Below are positions 49,636-58,370 of a stretch of 64,000 nucleotides of DNA, in pieces (position 1 is the first letter of the stretch; the number at the start of each line of letters is the position of its first letter). This DNA is from Ruegeria marina (GTDB lineage Bacteria; Pseudomonadota; Alphaproteobacteria; Rhodobacterales; Rhodobacteraceae). Position numbers and translations under genes: made by a program. Location of the stretch: the NCBI RefSeq assembly GCF_900101475.1, contig NZ_FMZV01000019.1, forward strand, positions 25,593 through 89,592, read 5' to 3'. Under the pieces are notes generated by a model. The model had not been told where the DNA came from. It worked only from the letters and a program-made list of their open reading frames with translations, and made no database searches.

Positions 49636-50826
49636 ATGTCAGACCAGAACCCTGTTTTCATTCCGGGACCCACCAATATTCCCGACCGCCTGCGTCGCGC
49701 GTTGCAGGTGCAGACCCGTGATCATCGCGCCCCTGATTTCGTCGATACGCTCGCGCCGGTTCTTTCCGGGATCAAGACTGTGCTGAACACGACCGATGGT
49801 AATGTGGTCACTTTCCCGTCCACGGGCACTGGTGGCTGGGAGGCCGCGATCACCAACACGCTCAGCCCGGGCGACAGGGTGCTTGTGGCCCGATACGGCA
49901 TGTTCTCGCATCGCTGGATCGACCTGTGCCAGCGGCACGGGCTCGATGTCCGGATCATCGAAACGGACTGGGGTGCGGGTGCGCCGGCCGACCGGTTCGA
50001 AGAGGAGTTGCGTGCCGATACGGGGCACCGGATCAAGGCCGTGCTGGTCACCCACAACGAGACCGCGACCGGTGTTCTCAGCGACATTTCCGCCGTACGC
50101 CGCGCGATGGACATGGCGGGCCATCCCGCTCTGCTCTTTGTCGACGCGGTGAGTTCGCTCGCTTCGGTTCCGTTTCGCATGGACGATTGGGGCGTCGATA
50201 TCGTTGTTTCCGGCTCGCAAAAGGGGTTCATGCTGACAACCGGCATGGCAATCCTCGGGGTCAGCCCCAAGGCATTGGGCGCAATCGAGACTGCGCGCCT
50301 GCCGCGAACCTTCTTCGACTTTCGCGACATGATGGGCGCGAATGCCAGGGGCGGTTTTCCGTACACGCCACCGCTGCAACTGATCTATGGCATGCGGGAA
50401 AGCCTGAACATGCTGTTCGAGGAAGGTCTGGAAAATGTCTATGCCCGCCATAATCGCCTGGCCGAAGGCGTGCGTCGGGCGGTTGATGCATGGGGTCTGA
50501 AACTGGTGGCCAAGTCCCCCGAACTCTATTCCGACACCGTCAGCGCGATCTACGTTCCCGACGGGTTCGACAGCAACGCCCTGACCGACCACGCGTTTCA
50601 CGCCTATGACGTCAGTTTCGGCATCGGTCTGGGCGAGATGAACGGGCGGGCCTTCCGTATTGGCCACCTGGGCAGTCTGACGGATGTCATGGTGCTGAGC
50701 GGGCTGGCCACGATCGAAATGGCCATGGCCGATCTGAACTATCCGATCCGGCTGGGCAGCGGTGTCGCGGCAGCGCAGGAATACTTGCGACGCCCTGCAC
50801 AGGCCGCAGCGAAATCCGCAGCATGA
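49636..50826 (+). CDS. bhcA: L-aspartate:glyoxylate aminotransferase BhcA
   Basis: A 396-residue class V PLP aminotransferase of the serine-glyoxylate type ('PGPTNIPDRLRRALQVQTRDHR' begins with the family's substrate loop). The PLP lysine is Lys196 in 'SGSQKGFML'. In the beta-hydroxyaspartate cycle BhcA converts glyoxylate to glycine using L-aspartate and is regenerated by BhcD. The assignment rests on the family plus the exact bhcR-A-B-C-D gene order. Its stop is followed within 15 nt by the bhcB start. Confidence 0.9.
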   Translation: MSDQNPVFIPGPTNIPDRLRRALQVQTRDHRAPDFVDTLAPVLSGIKTVLNTTDGNVVTFPSTGTGGWEAAITNTLSPGDRVLVARYGMFSHRWIDLCQRHGLDVRIIETDWGAGAPADRFEEELRADTGHRIKAVLVTHNETATGVLSDISAVRRAMDMAGHPALLFVDAVSSLASVPFRMDDWGVDIVVSGSQKGFMLTTGMAILGVSPKALGAIETARLPRTFFDFRDMMGANARGGFPYTPPLQLIYGMRESLNMLFEEGLENVYARHNRLAEGVRRAVDAWGLKLVAKSPELYSDTVSAIYVPDGFDSNALTDHAFHAYDVSFGIGLGEMNGRAFRIGHLGSLTDVMVLSGLATIEMAMADLNYPIRLGSGVAAAQEYLRRPAQAAAKSAA

Positions 50827-50837
50827 AGGAGGACAGG

Positions 50838-51812
50838 ATGCTGGATGCAATGACACTGGCCGCCGACCTGACCATCGCGGATGTGCGCGCCGCGCACGAC
50901 CGTATCCGGCCGCATATCCGGCGCACGCCGGTGCTGAGTTCCGAATATCTGAACGAATTGACCGGCGCGCGGCTGTTCTTCAAATGCGAGAACCTGCAAG
51001 AGGCGGGGGCCTTCAAGGTGCGGGGCGCCTGCAACGCGGTGTTCGGCCTGAATGAAGACGTCGCCCGGCGCGGTGTTGCAACCCACAGTTCGGGCAACCA
51101 TGCGCTTTCGCTGTCCTATGCGGCCGGACGGCGCGGCATTCCCTGCAACGTGGTCATGCCGCGCACCGCGCCACAGGCCAAGAAGGACGCGGTGCGCCGC
51201 TATGGTGGTATCGTCACCGAATGCGAACCCTCGACCAGCAGTCGTGAAGCGGTTTTCGCCCAGGTGCAGCAAGCCACGGGCGGTGAATTCGTACACCCTT
51301 ACAACGATCCGCGCGTGATTGCGGGTCAGGGAACCTGTTCGCTGGAATTGTTGGAGCAGACGGATGGTCTCGATGCCGTGGTGGCACCTATCGGAGGTGG
51401 CGGGATGATTTCGGGCACCTGCCTGACTCTGTCGAACCTGGCCCCCGAAGTGGCAATCTATGCCGCCGAACCCGAGCAGGCGGACGACGCCTTTCGCAGT
51501 TTCAGGGCGGGGCACATCATTGCCGATGACGCACCCGAGACCGTGGCCGACGGTCTCAAGGTGCCCCTGAAGAATAACACCTGGCATTTCGTTTCCAACT
51601 TCGTGACCGATATCCAGACCGCCAGCGAGAAAGAGATCGTCGAAGCGATGAAGCTTACCTGGAAATACCTGCGGGTGGTGATGGAACCGTCTTCGGCCGT
51701 GCCGCTGGCAACGATCCTGAAGAACCCGGACACCTATCGCGGCAAGCGCGTTGGAGTCATCATCACCGGCGGCAACGTCGATCTGGACAGGCTTCCCTGG
51801 ACCCTGGTCTGA
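50838..51812 (+). CDS. bhcB: Beta-hydroxyaspartate dehydratase BhcB
   Basis: The ATG at 50838 lies 6 nt after AAGGAGGA; an earlier ATG at 50823 overlaps bhcA. The 324-residue protein is a fold-type II PLP enzyme of the serine/threonine dehydratase family: Lys60 in 'EAGAFKVRGA', asparagine loop 'HSSGNHALSLSYAA' and phosphate loop 'PIGGGGMISG'. It removes water from (2R,3S)-beta-hydroxyaspartate to give iminosuccinate. The position between bhcA and bhcC supports the specific name over general threonine dehydratase. Confidence 0.9.
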   Translation: MLDAMTLAADLTIADVRAAHDRIRPHIRRTPVLSSEYLNELTGARLFFKCENLQEAGAFKVRGACNAVFGLNEDVARRGVATHSSGNHALSLSYAAGRRGIPCNVVMPRTAPQAKKDAVRRYGGIVTECEPSTSSREAVFAQVQQATGGEFVHPYNDPRVIAGQGTCSLELLEQTDGLDAVVAPIGGGGMISGTCLTLSNLAPEVAIYAAEPEQADDAFRSFRAGHIIADDAPETVADGLKVPLKNNTWHFVSNFVTDIQTASEKEIVEAMKLTWKYLRVVMEPSSAVPLATILKNPDTYRGKRVGVIITGGNVDLDRLPWTLV

Positions 51813-51825
51813 AAGGAACAAGGAT

Positions 51826-52989
51826 ATGAAAGACATGACAAATCTCGCAGAACTCGAAGTCGGCTTCGATATTCCGGCCGCGATCGGCATGGACGAAAGC
51901 GAAATCCAGACCCCCTGCCTGATCCTCGATCTCGACGCGCTCGAGCGGAACATCGTCAAGATGGGCGATTATGCCCGTGCCCACGGTATGCGCCACCGGG
52001 TGCATGGAAAGATGCACAAGTCGGTCGACGTGGCCATGTTGCAGGAACGGCTCGGCGGTGCGGTCGGGGTCTGCTGCCAGAAAGTGTCCGAAGCCGAAGT
52101 GTTCGCGCGCGGCGGGATCAAGGACGTGCTTGTCTCGAACCAGGTGCGCGATCCGCTCAAGATCGACCGGTTGGCGCGCATCCCGCTGACAGGCGCGCGC
52201 ACCATCGTGTGTGTCGATGACATCGACAACGTGGCCGACCTTTCGGCGGCGGCGCAGAAAAATGGCACGCAACTGGAGTGCTTCGTCGAGATCGACTGCG
52301 GCGCCGGTCGCTGCGGCGTGACCACGACCCAAGATGTCGTGCGCATCGCCCAGGCCATTGACGCTGCGCCCGGCCTGAAATTCGCCGGGATACAGGCCTA
52401 TCAGGGCGCCATGCAGCACATGGATGCCTATGCCGACCGCAAGGCCAAACTGGATATCGCGATCGCCCAGGTCCGCGATGCCGTAGAAGGTTTGAAGGCC
52501 GCCAGTCTGGACCCTGAACTGGTGTCCGGCGGCGGAACGGGAAGCTATTATTTCGAGAGCAATTCTGGCGTCTACAACGAGCTTCAGTGCGGCTCCTATG
52601 CTTTCATGGACGCTGACTATGGTCGTATTCTGGACGAAAACGGCCAGCGCATCGACCAGGGCGAGTGGGAAAACGCATTGTTCATCCTGACCAGCGTGAT
52701 GAGCCACGCCAAGGCCGACAAGGCGATCTGCGATGCCGGGCTCAAGGCGCAGTCCGTCGACAGTGGCCTTCCGGTGGTATTCGGGCGCGATGACGTGAAA
52801 TACATCAAGTGTTCGGACGAACATGGCGTGATCGAAGACCCGCACGGCGTGCTCAAGATCAATGATCGCCTGCGGCTGGTCCCGGGGCACTGTGACCCGA
52901 CCTGCAACGTGCATGACTGGTATGTCGGAGTGCGCGGCGGCAAGGTCGAAGCGCTGTGGCCGGTCTCGGCGCGCGGCAAGGCGTACTGA
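51826..52989 (+). CDS. bhcC: Beta-hydroxyaspartate aldolase BhcC
   Basis: The ATG at 51826 follows AACAAGGAT, giving 387 residues. It belongs to the fold-type III D-threonine aldolase family: PLP Lys62 in 'RVHGKMHKSVDVAML', a conserved 'VSGGGTGSYYFESN' and a metal-binding C-terminal 'VPGHCDPTCNVHDW' (His355, Cys360 region). It condenses glyoxylate with glycine to (2R,3S)-beta-hydroxyaspartate, the carbon-joining step of the cycle. Length and gene order match the characterised enzyme. Confidence 0.91.
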   Translation: MKDMTNLAELEVGFDIPAAIGMDESEIQTPCLILDLDALERNIVKMGDYARAHGMRHRVHGKMHKSVDVAMLQERLGGAVGVCCQKVSEAEVFARGGIKDVLVSNQVRDPLKIDRLARIPLTGARTIVCVDDIDNVADLSAAAQKNGTQLECFVEIDCGAGRCGVTTTQDVVRIAQAIDAAPGLKFAGIQAYQGAMQHMDAYADRKAKLDIAIAQVRDAVEGLKAASLDPELVSGGGTGSYYFESNSGVYNELQCGSYAFMDADYGRILDENGQRIDQGEWENALFILTSVMSHAKADKAICDAGLKAQSVDSGLPVVFGRDDVKYIKCSDEHGVIEDPHGVLKINDRLRLVPGHCDPTCNVHDWYVGVRGGKVEALWPVSARGKAY

Positions 52990-53034
52990 ACGCTGGCAGG
53001 TGAACAGTCGGACAAGACAACGAAAGGACGGGTG

Positions 53035-54009
53035 ATGAGCGAGGTTCTGATCGTCGGTGAAGAGATTTGCCAGCAGATCGTCGGCCGGGCGGAAGCCTTT
53101 GCCGCAGTCGAAGCCGTTTTTGCCGCGATGGATCGGGGCGAAGCGCGAAATTTTCCCGTCGTGCGCGAGGCGCTGGGACATGCCAGGGCCCTTTACGGGT
53201 TCAAGTCCGGGTTCGATCAGGCCGGACATGTGCTGGGCGTGAAATCCGGCGGGTATTGGCCCGGAAACATGGACCGCGGCCTGACCAATCATCAATCCAC
53301 CGTTTTCCTGTTCGATCCGGATACCGGGCAACTGTCTGCGCTTGTGGGCGGGAATTACCTGACGGCAGTGCGCACGGCGGCCAGTTCCGCCGTGTCCATC
53401 GCGCATCTTGCGCGCAGAGACGCGCGTGTTCTCGGCATGGTCGGCGCCGGGCACCAATCCACGTTCCAGTTGCGCGCGGCAGCCGAGCAGCGGGCGTTTG
53501 AAAAGGTGGTTGCCTGGAATCCGCATCCCGAGATGCTGCCGCGCCTTGCCGTTGTGGCCGAAGAGCTCGGACTTGAATTTGAAGCTGTCAGCCCGCAGGA
53601 ACTCGGCGCTCAGGCGGATGTGATCATCTCTATCACTTCGGCGTTTGAACCCTTGCTGATGTCCGGCTGGATCAGGCCGGGGACGCATCTTGCCTGCATG
53701 GGAACCGATACCAGGGGCAAGATGGAGGTCGATTCGGCCCTTCTGGCGCGGGCCACGGTCTTTACCGACGAAGTGGCGCAATCGGTCAGCATCGGCGAGG
53801 CGCAGCATGCAGTCTCTCAGGGCTTGATCGGCGCCGAGGACATCACGCCCATCGGAGCCGTGATCAACGGTGGCCATCCCGGACGTGGGTCGGAGGCTGA
53901 TATAACCCTTTTCGATGGAACAGGCGTTGGCCTTCAGGATCTGGCCGTTGCTTCGGTCGCCGCGAAACTGGCGGTCGAGCGTGGTTTGGGCGCCCGGGCC
54001 TCGCTCTAG
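53035..54009 (+). CDS. bhcD: Iminosuccinate reductase BhcD
   Basis: The ATG at 53035, after AAAGGA, is preferred to the GTG one codon upstream. The 324-residue protein is of the ornithine cyclodeaminase/mu-crystallin family, with a Rossmann motif 'VLGMVGAGHQSTFQLRA' and 'AVRTAASSAVS'. In the cycle it reduces iminosuccinate to L-aspartate with NADH, renewing the amino donor for BhcA. It ends the bhcABCD operon and is convergent with a DMT transporter gene 12 bp away. Confidence 0.9.
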   Translation: MSEVLIVGEEICQQIVGRAEAFAAVEAVFAAMDRGEARNFPVVREALGHARALYGFKSGFDQAGHVLGVKSGGYWPGNMDRGLTNHQSTVFLFDPDTGQLSALVGGNYLTAVRTAASSAVSIAHLARRDARVLGMVGAGHQSTFQLRAAAEQRAFEKVVAWNPHPEMLPRLAVVAEELGLEFEAVSPQELGAQADVIISITSAFEPLLMSGWIRPGTHLACMGTDTRGKMEVDSALLARATVFTDEVAQSVSIGEAQHAVSQGLIGAEDITPIGAVINGGHPGRGSEADITLFDGTGVGLQDLAVASVAAKLAVERGLGARASL

Positions 54010-54021
54010 AAACAGACCCCA

Positions 54022-54969
54022 TCACTCGGTTGGCAAGCCCTTGGGAGAAGGCGAGGGGCCGGCGTCGGGGCGCGGGTTCGTGCTTTGCAGCACGGGTGAG
54101 CGCGTGGATACATTGGTCCGGCTTTCCCGCCAGACAACGAAAAGTCCGGATGCGATGATGATCGTGGCGCCGACGCCCACCCAGATGTCGGGACTTTCCT
54201 CGAAAAGGATCATTCCGAACATGGTCGCCCAAAGGATCTGGGAATACTGGATCGGTGAAATCACCGCGGCCGGAGCAGCCCGGTAGGCTTGAATGATCAG
54301 ATGTTGCGCAAGAACCGAAAACAGCCCCACCAGCGCCATCATGGCCAGGTCGCGCAACTCTGGCGGGCGATAGACGAATGGTTGCATCGCCCCCATCGCC
54401 AGAACGCCGACAAGCATGGGGTACAGGATCAGGACAGCCGAGCGCTCGCTGTTGCCGATCTTTCGAACCACGATGGTCGCCAGGGCGCTGGCCGTGGCCG
54501 CGGTCAGTGCCGCGAAATGGCCCGGCGACAGGGCGGTCAGTCCTGGCCGCAGAACGATCAGCACCCCGATCAGGCCGACAGCGACGGCAGCCCAGCGTTG
54601 TGCGCGCACCACCTCGCCCAACAACGGCACCGACAACGCGGTGACCAACAGCGGAAAGGTGAAAAGAAGCGAGTAGACCTCGGTCAGGGGAAGTGTGGCA
54701 AAGGCGTAAAAGGCCGTGGCCATCGACGTGACCATCAGACCTGACCGCAAGAGCACAAGGCCCGGGTTGTTGGGGCGGAACGTGTCTGTATTTCGGTCCG
54801 ACAGGATCGTGATTGTCAGCGGAACAAAGGAAAACAGCGTAGCGAAGAAGATGATCTGAAAAACCGAGTAGCCTTCGCCAAGCGCCTTGATCATGGCGTC
54901 GTGGATGGAAAACACGGCAAAGCCGGCAAGCGCGTAGGCCATTCCCTGCAAGGGGGAGGGTCGGGTCAA
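54022..54969 (-). CDS. DMT-superfamily (EamA) transporter
   Basis: A 315-residue integral membrane protein with about ten hydrophobic helices in two EamA repeats ('FSIHDAMIKALGEGYSVFQI' opens the first; 'YRAAPAAVISPIQYSQILWA' lies in the second). The start is a TTG with AAGGA 8 nt upstream; an ATG occurs nine codons later. These carriers export or import small metabolites such as amino acids. It is convergent with bhcD, so a link to the cycle is only positional. The substrate is unknown. Confidence 0.82.
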   Translation of the reverse strand: MTRPSPLQGMAYALAGFAVFSIHDAMIKALGEGYSVFQIIFFATLFSFVPLTITILSDRNTDTFRPNNPGLVLLRSGLMVTSMATAFYAFATLPLTEVYSLLFTFPLLVTALSVPLLGEVVRAQRWAAVAVGLIGVLIVLRPGLTALSPGHFAALTAATASALATIVVRKIGNSERSAVLILYPMLVGVLAMGAMQPFVYRPPELRDLAMMALVGLFSVLAQHLIIQAYRAAPAAVISPIQYSQILWATMFGMILFEESPDIWVGVGATIIIASGLFVVWRESRTNVSTRSPVLQSTNPRPDAGPSPSPKGLPTE

Positions 54970-55413
54970 CAGGCGGGTCCTTTTCGCTGTGCGTGGTTTG
55001 TCCGCTCCCGCTTAGCGCCGATCGGTCCCGGGTGAAAGGACCGGTTGCATTGATATGCGATGCGGGCACGGCGGCAATCGAAAACCTTCGGATGAAAACA
55101 CCGCCGGACCTGGCTATCCGCGTCGAGAATATCGCACGCAATGCACTCCGACATTGGGCCTGACCGTCATGATCAAGTTTGACATTTCACACCTGGGCCA
55201 GGCGCAGACCAACACTCTCCAGAGAGAGGCCGCGGGGTCGCGCGCCCGCGCCTGTACGAAAGCCTCGTGTTGCTTGGTACGGTAATTTTCCGCGCTCTGA
55301 ACGGATTTCGTCTGGCGGTTGGCGATCAGAAACTGCGCTGAAACAGGGTCGATCCTCGTCAGCGCAGGCAAATCTTGTGCATGGCGTACCCAAGCCTTTC
55401 AGGGCTTCCGATC
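54970..55413. other. Intergenic region, 444 bp, with one doubtful short ORF
   Basis: No confident gene is seen. On the minus strand 55114-55371 (85 codons, TTG start, no ribosome site) could encode a small basic protein ('FLIANRQTKSVQSAENYRTK'). It has no recognised family and may be a relic. No RNA gene, terminator or repeat was recognised. The part near 54970-55050 presumably holds the transporter promoter. Confidence 0.3.
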
Positions 55414-56769
55414 TCAGCCCAATGCGGCAAAGCCCGCATCCAGAGCGGACAGAATGTCGGAAACATCCTGCTCGGTCAGAACCAGTGGCGGTGACAGGAT
55501 GATGTTGGGACCGGACACCCGCAACATCACACCAGCCTTGTAGGCGGTCTCGTAAACGGTGTTCATCATCGCACCGCCTGCCGGAGCCTTGGTCTTGCGG
55601 TCTGAAACAGCTTCAACCGCCGCCATCAGACCGTAACCGCCGCGCACGTCGCCGATTGCCTCGTGCTTTTGCTGCAATGCCTTCAGGCCTTCGAACAATT
55701 GTGCGCCGCGCGCCGCCGCGTTGCCGGCAACATCTGCCTTGATCGTCTCCTTGAGACAGACAACCGCGGCCGCCGCACCCACCGGGTGGCCGGAATAGGT
55801 ATAGCCGTGGCTGATCGCACCCTTTCCGCTGGTGTCGCCTTCGAACACTTCGGCCATCTTCTCGCCGACCAGGACCGCACCAAAGGGGAAATACCCGTTT
55901 GTGATTGCCTTGGCGGTGCACATCATGTCCGGTTGCACCCCCCATAGCCGCGATCCGGACCAGGCGCCGGTACGACCAAAGGCGGTGATCACCTCGTCGG
56001 CGATCAAAAGGATTCCATTGCGGTCGCAGATCTCGCGTACCATCGGCATGAAGCTTTCATGCGGCGGGATTACTCCGCCCGCGCCCAGAATCGGCTCCAT
56101 GATGAAGGCGGCGATGGTCTCGGCCCCCTGGAAAGCGATCTCGTCCTCCAGCGCCTGAGCGCAGAGCTGGGCCAGCCGCGCCGGGTCGGTCTCGTTGAAC
56201 GGGTTTCGATAGGTATATGGGGCAGGGATGTGGAAGCAGCCGGGCAACAGCGGTTCGTATTCGGTGCGGAACTTGTTGTTGCCATTGACCGACGCGCCAC
56301 CGAAATGGGTGCCGTGATAGCCCTTTTTCAGCGACAGGAACTTTGTGCGCTGCGGCTCGCCGCGCAGCTTGTGATATTGCCGGGACAGCCGCAGAGCCGA
56401 TTCCACACTGTCGGACCCCCCCGAGGTGTAGAAGACCCGGACAATCCCTTCGGGCTGGAAGAATTCGCACAGGTCAAAGGCAAGTTCGATGGCCGCGTCG
56501 TTGCTGGTGCCACGGAAGGTGGAATAATAGGGCAGCGTGTCGAGTTGCTGCGCAATAGCCTGTTTCACCGCGGTGTTGGAGTAGCCGAGGTTCACGTTCC
56601 ACAAGCCGCCGACAGCGTCGATGGCCTCGTGCCCGTCGATGTCGCGGATACGAACGCCCGATGCCCCGGTGATGATCTTGGGAGGATTCGCCTGCGCATC
56701 GGCAGGGTGCGTCATCGGTTGCCAGAACTGACGCGCATTCTGTTCCTTGATGAAGTTCGCGGTTTTCAT
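55414..56769 (-). CDS. Class III omega-aminotransferase (pyruvate-linked type)
   Basis: A complete 451-residue class III aminotransferase. The PLP-binding 'LLIADEVITAFGRTGAW' and 'CTAKAITNGYFPFG' with the Schiff-base lysine are present, as is an N-terminal 'FWQPMTHPADA' typical of the omega-amino acid/polyamine:pyruvate group. It would convert a terminal amine to an aldehyde. The start at 56769 follows AAAGGGAGAGG. It is divergent from the aldehyde dehydrogenase gene across a 122-bp region, and the pair could act in series on amine-derived aldehydes. The substrate is uncertain. Confidence 0.87.
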   Translation of the reverse strand: MKTANFIKEQNARQFWQPMTHPADAQANPPKIITGASGVRIRDIDGHEAIDAVGGLWNVNLGYSNTAVKQAIAQQLDTLPYYSTFRGTSNDAAIELAFDLCEFFQPEGIVRVFYTSGGSDSVESALRLSRQYHKLRGEPQRTKFLSLKKGYHGTHFGGASVNGNNKFRTEYEPLLPGCFHIPAPYTYRNPFNETDPARLAQLCAQALEDEIAFQGAETIAAFIMEPILGAGGVIPPHESFMPMVREICDRNGILLIADEVITAFGRTGAWSGSRLWGVQPDMMCTAKAITNGYFPFGAVLVGEKMAEVFEGDTSGKGAISHGYTYSGHPVGAAAAVVCLKETIKADVAGNAAARGAQLFEGLKALQQKHEAIGDVRGGYGLMAAVEAVSDRKTKAPAGGAMMNTVYETAYKAGVMLRVSGPNIILSPPLVLTEQDVSDILSALDAGFAALG

Positions 56770-56891
56770 CGGCGCCTCTCCCTTTTTGCGAGCAATCCAT
56801 TGTCCCTCATGCTTGACACACAGAAATGCCTATGACAAGATTTTTTTGAAACGATGGTTTACATAATGAACCAGTCCAGGAGGGCCAGGCG
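56770..56891. promoter_or_regulatory. Divergent promoter region with TTGACA box and inverted repeat
   Basis: Between divergent genes, TTGACA at 56813-56818 is a good -35 match toward the aldehyde dehydrogenase, with CAAGAT 17 nt later as a poor -10. Downstream is an inverted repeat TGGTT (56855-56859) and AACCA (56869-56873) with 9-nt spacing, resembling a GntR-type operator. No regulator gene lies beside it. GGAGGG precedes the TTG start at 56892. Confidence 0.45.
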
Positions 56892-58370
56892 TTGGATCAG
56901 GCAAGTATCGACAAGCTGCGCACCCGTGCAATTCCCCAGCGCGGTCACGTTATCGACGGTCGGTTGGAGGCCGGGAGCGAGACACTGGATGTCATCTCGC
57001 CCATCGACGGAACCGTCCTGACGCAGATTGCCAGGGGCGGTGCCCAAGATGTTCATCGCGCCACTACAGCCGCCCGACGTGCTTTTGACAGCCGTGTCTG
57101 GGCAGGCCAGCCACCCGCCGCCCGCAAGAAGGTTCTGACCCGGCTGGCCGAATTGATCGAGGCCGAAGCGCTGGATCTGGCCGTGCAGGGCGTACGTGAC
57201 AACGGCACCGAGATCGGCATGGCGATAAAGGCTGAAAGCGGTTCGGCTGCCGGGACGTTCCGCTACTACGCCGAGGCGCTTGACAAGGTTTATGGCGAGA
57301 TCGCACCCACCGCCGGCGATATTCTGGGTCTGGTCCACAAGGAACCTGTCGGCGTGGTCGGCGCCATCCTGCCCTGGAACTTTCCCCTGATGATCGGCGC
57401 GTGGAAAATCGCGCCTGCGCTGGCCATGGGCAATTCCATCGTGGTCAAGCCGGCCGAAAGCGCCTCGCTCTCGATCCTGCGGCTGGCCGAACTGGCGCTT
57501 GAAGCGGGATTGCCCGAAGGCGTGTTCAATGTGGTGACCGGCAAGGGCTCGGAAGTGGGCGAGGCGATGGGTCTGTCGATGGATATCGACATTCTCGTCT
57601 TTACCGGCTCGGGCGCAGTCGGTCGGCGGTTGCTGGAATATTCGGCCCGTTCGAACCTGAAACGCTGCTATCTGGAGCTGGGCGGCAAGTCGCCCAACGT
57701 GGTCTTTGCAGATGTTGCCGATCTGGACCATGCGGCCAAGGTTTCGGCGGCGGGTATCTTCCGCAATTCGGGGCAGGTCTGCGTTGCAGGCTCGCGGCTG
57801 ATCGTCGAAAGGTCGATCCATGACAGGTTCATCGAGGCGCTCTGCCGTCATACAGAGGCACTCAGAGTGGGCGATCCGCTGGACCTGTCCTCCTCGGTCG
57901 GGGCGGTGCATTCCGAAGCGCAACTCTCGCAGAACCTTCGCTTTGTCGAAACAGCGCTGGCCGAGGGCGCCGATTGCGTTCTGGGCGGCAGGCGCATTCT
58001 GGAAGAGACGGGCGGGTTCTACATGCAGCCTACGGTCATGACCGGGGTGGCGCGCGATGCCACGCTCAACCAGCAGGAAGTATTCGGCCCGGTTCTGGCC
58101 GTAACACCCTTTGACACCGAGGCGGAGGCGGTCGATCTGGCCAATTCCACGGTCTATGGCCTGGCCTCGGGCCTGTGGACATCCGACCTGGGCCGCGCCC
58201 ATCGCATGGTGCGCGCCATTCGCGCCGGTGTGGTGCATGTCAACACCTATGGCGGTTCTGATGGCACCGTGCCTTTGGGCGGCGTCGGCCAGTCGGGCAA
58301 CGGCCATGACAAGAGCCTGCACGCGCTGGAAAAATACGTCGATCTGAAAACCGCCTGGATGCAACTATGA
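56892..58370 (+). CDS. NAD(P)-dependent aldehyde dehydrogenase
   Basis: A 492-residue aldehyde dehydrogenase starting at a TTG preceded by GGAGGG. Motifs include 'AILPWNFPLMIGAWKIAPAL', the catalytic glutamate segment 'LELGGKSPNVVF' and the nucleophile in 'NSGQVCVAGSRL'. It oxidises an aldehyde to the acid. Its stop overlaps the start of the AGXT2L-type lyase (ATGA) and the kinase follows by overlap too, so these three are translated together. This suggests it oxidises the semialdehyde released by the lyase. Confidence 0.9.
   Translation: MDQASIDKLRTRAIPQRGHVIDGRLEAGSETLDVISPIDGTVLTQIARGGAQDVHRATTAARRAFDSRVWAGQPPAARKKVLTRLAELIEAEALDLAVQGVRDNGTEIGMAIKAESGSAAGTFRYYAEALDKVYGEIAPTAGDILGLVHKEPVGVVGAILPWNFPLMIGAWKIAPALAMGNSIVVKPAESASLSILRLAELALEAGLPEGVFNVVTGKGSEVGEAMGLSMDIDILVFTGSGAVGRRLLEYSARSNLKRCYLELGGKSPNVVFADVADLDHAAKVSAAGIFRNSGQVCVAGSRLIVERSIHDRFIEALCRHTEALRVGDPLDLSSSVGAVHSEAQLSQNLRFVETALAEGADCVLGGRRILEETGGFYMQPTVMTGVARDATLNQQEVFGPVLAVTPFDTEAEAVDLANSTVYGLASGLWTSDLGRAHRMVRAIRAGVVHVNTYGGSDGTVPLGGVGQSGNGHDKSLHALEKYVDLKTAWMQL

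Noticed and set aside
51763..53877. Long minus-strand open frame (704 codons) opposite bhcC and bhcD
   Set aside because: It is antisense to two well-recognised enzymes, shows no recognisable domain, and long antisense frames are expected in GC-rich DNA.
54970..55413. Possible RNA gene in the intergenic stretch
   Set aside because: No tRNA-like cloverleaf, terminator or conserved riboswitch element could be recognised by eye.
56859..58364. Minus-strand open frame (501 codons) opposite the aldehyde dehydrogenase
   Set aside because: It is antisense to a gene with intact catalytic motifs and has no recognisable domain.
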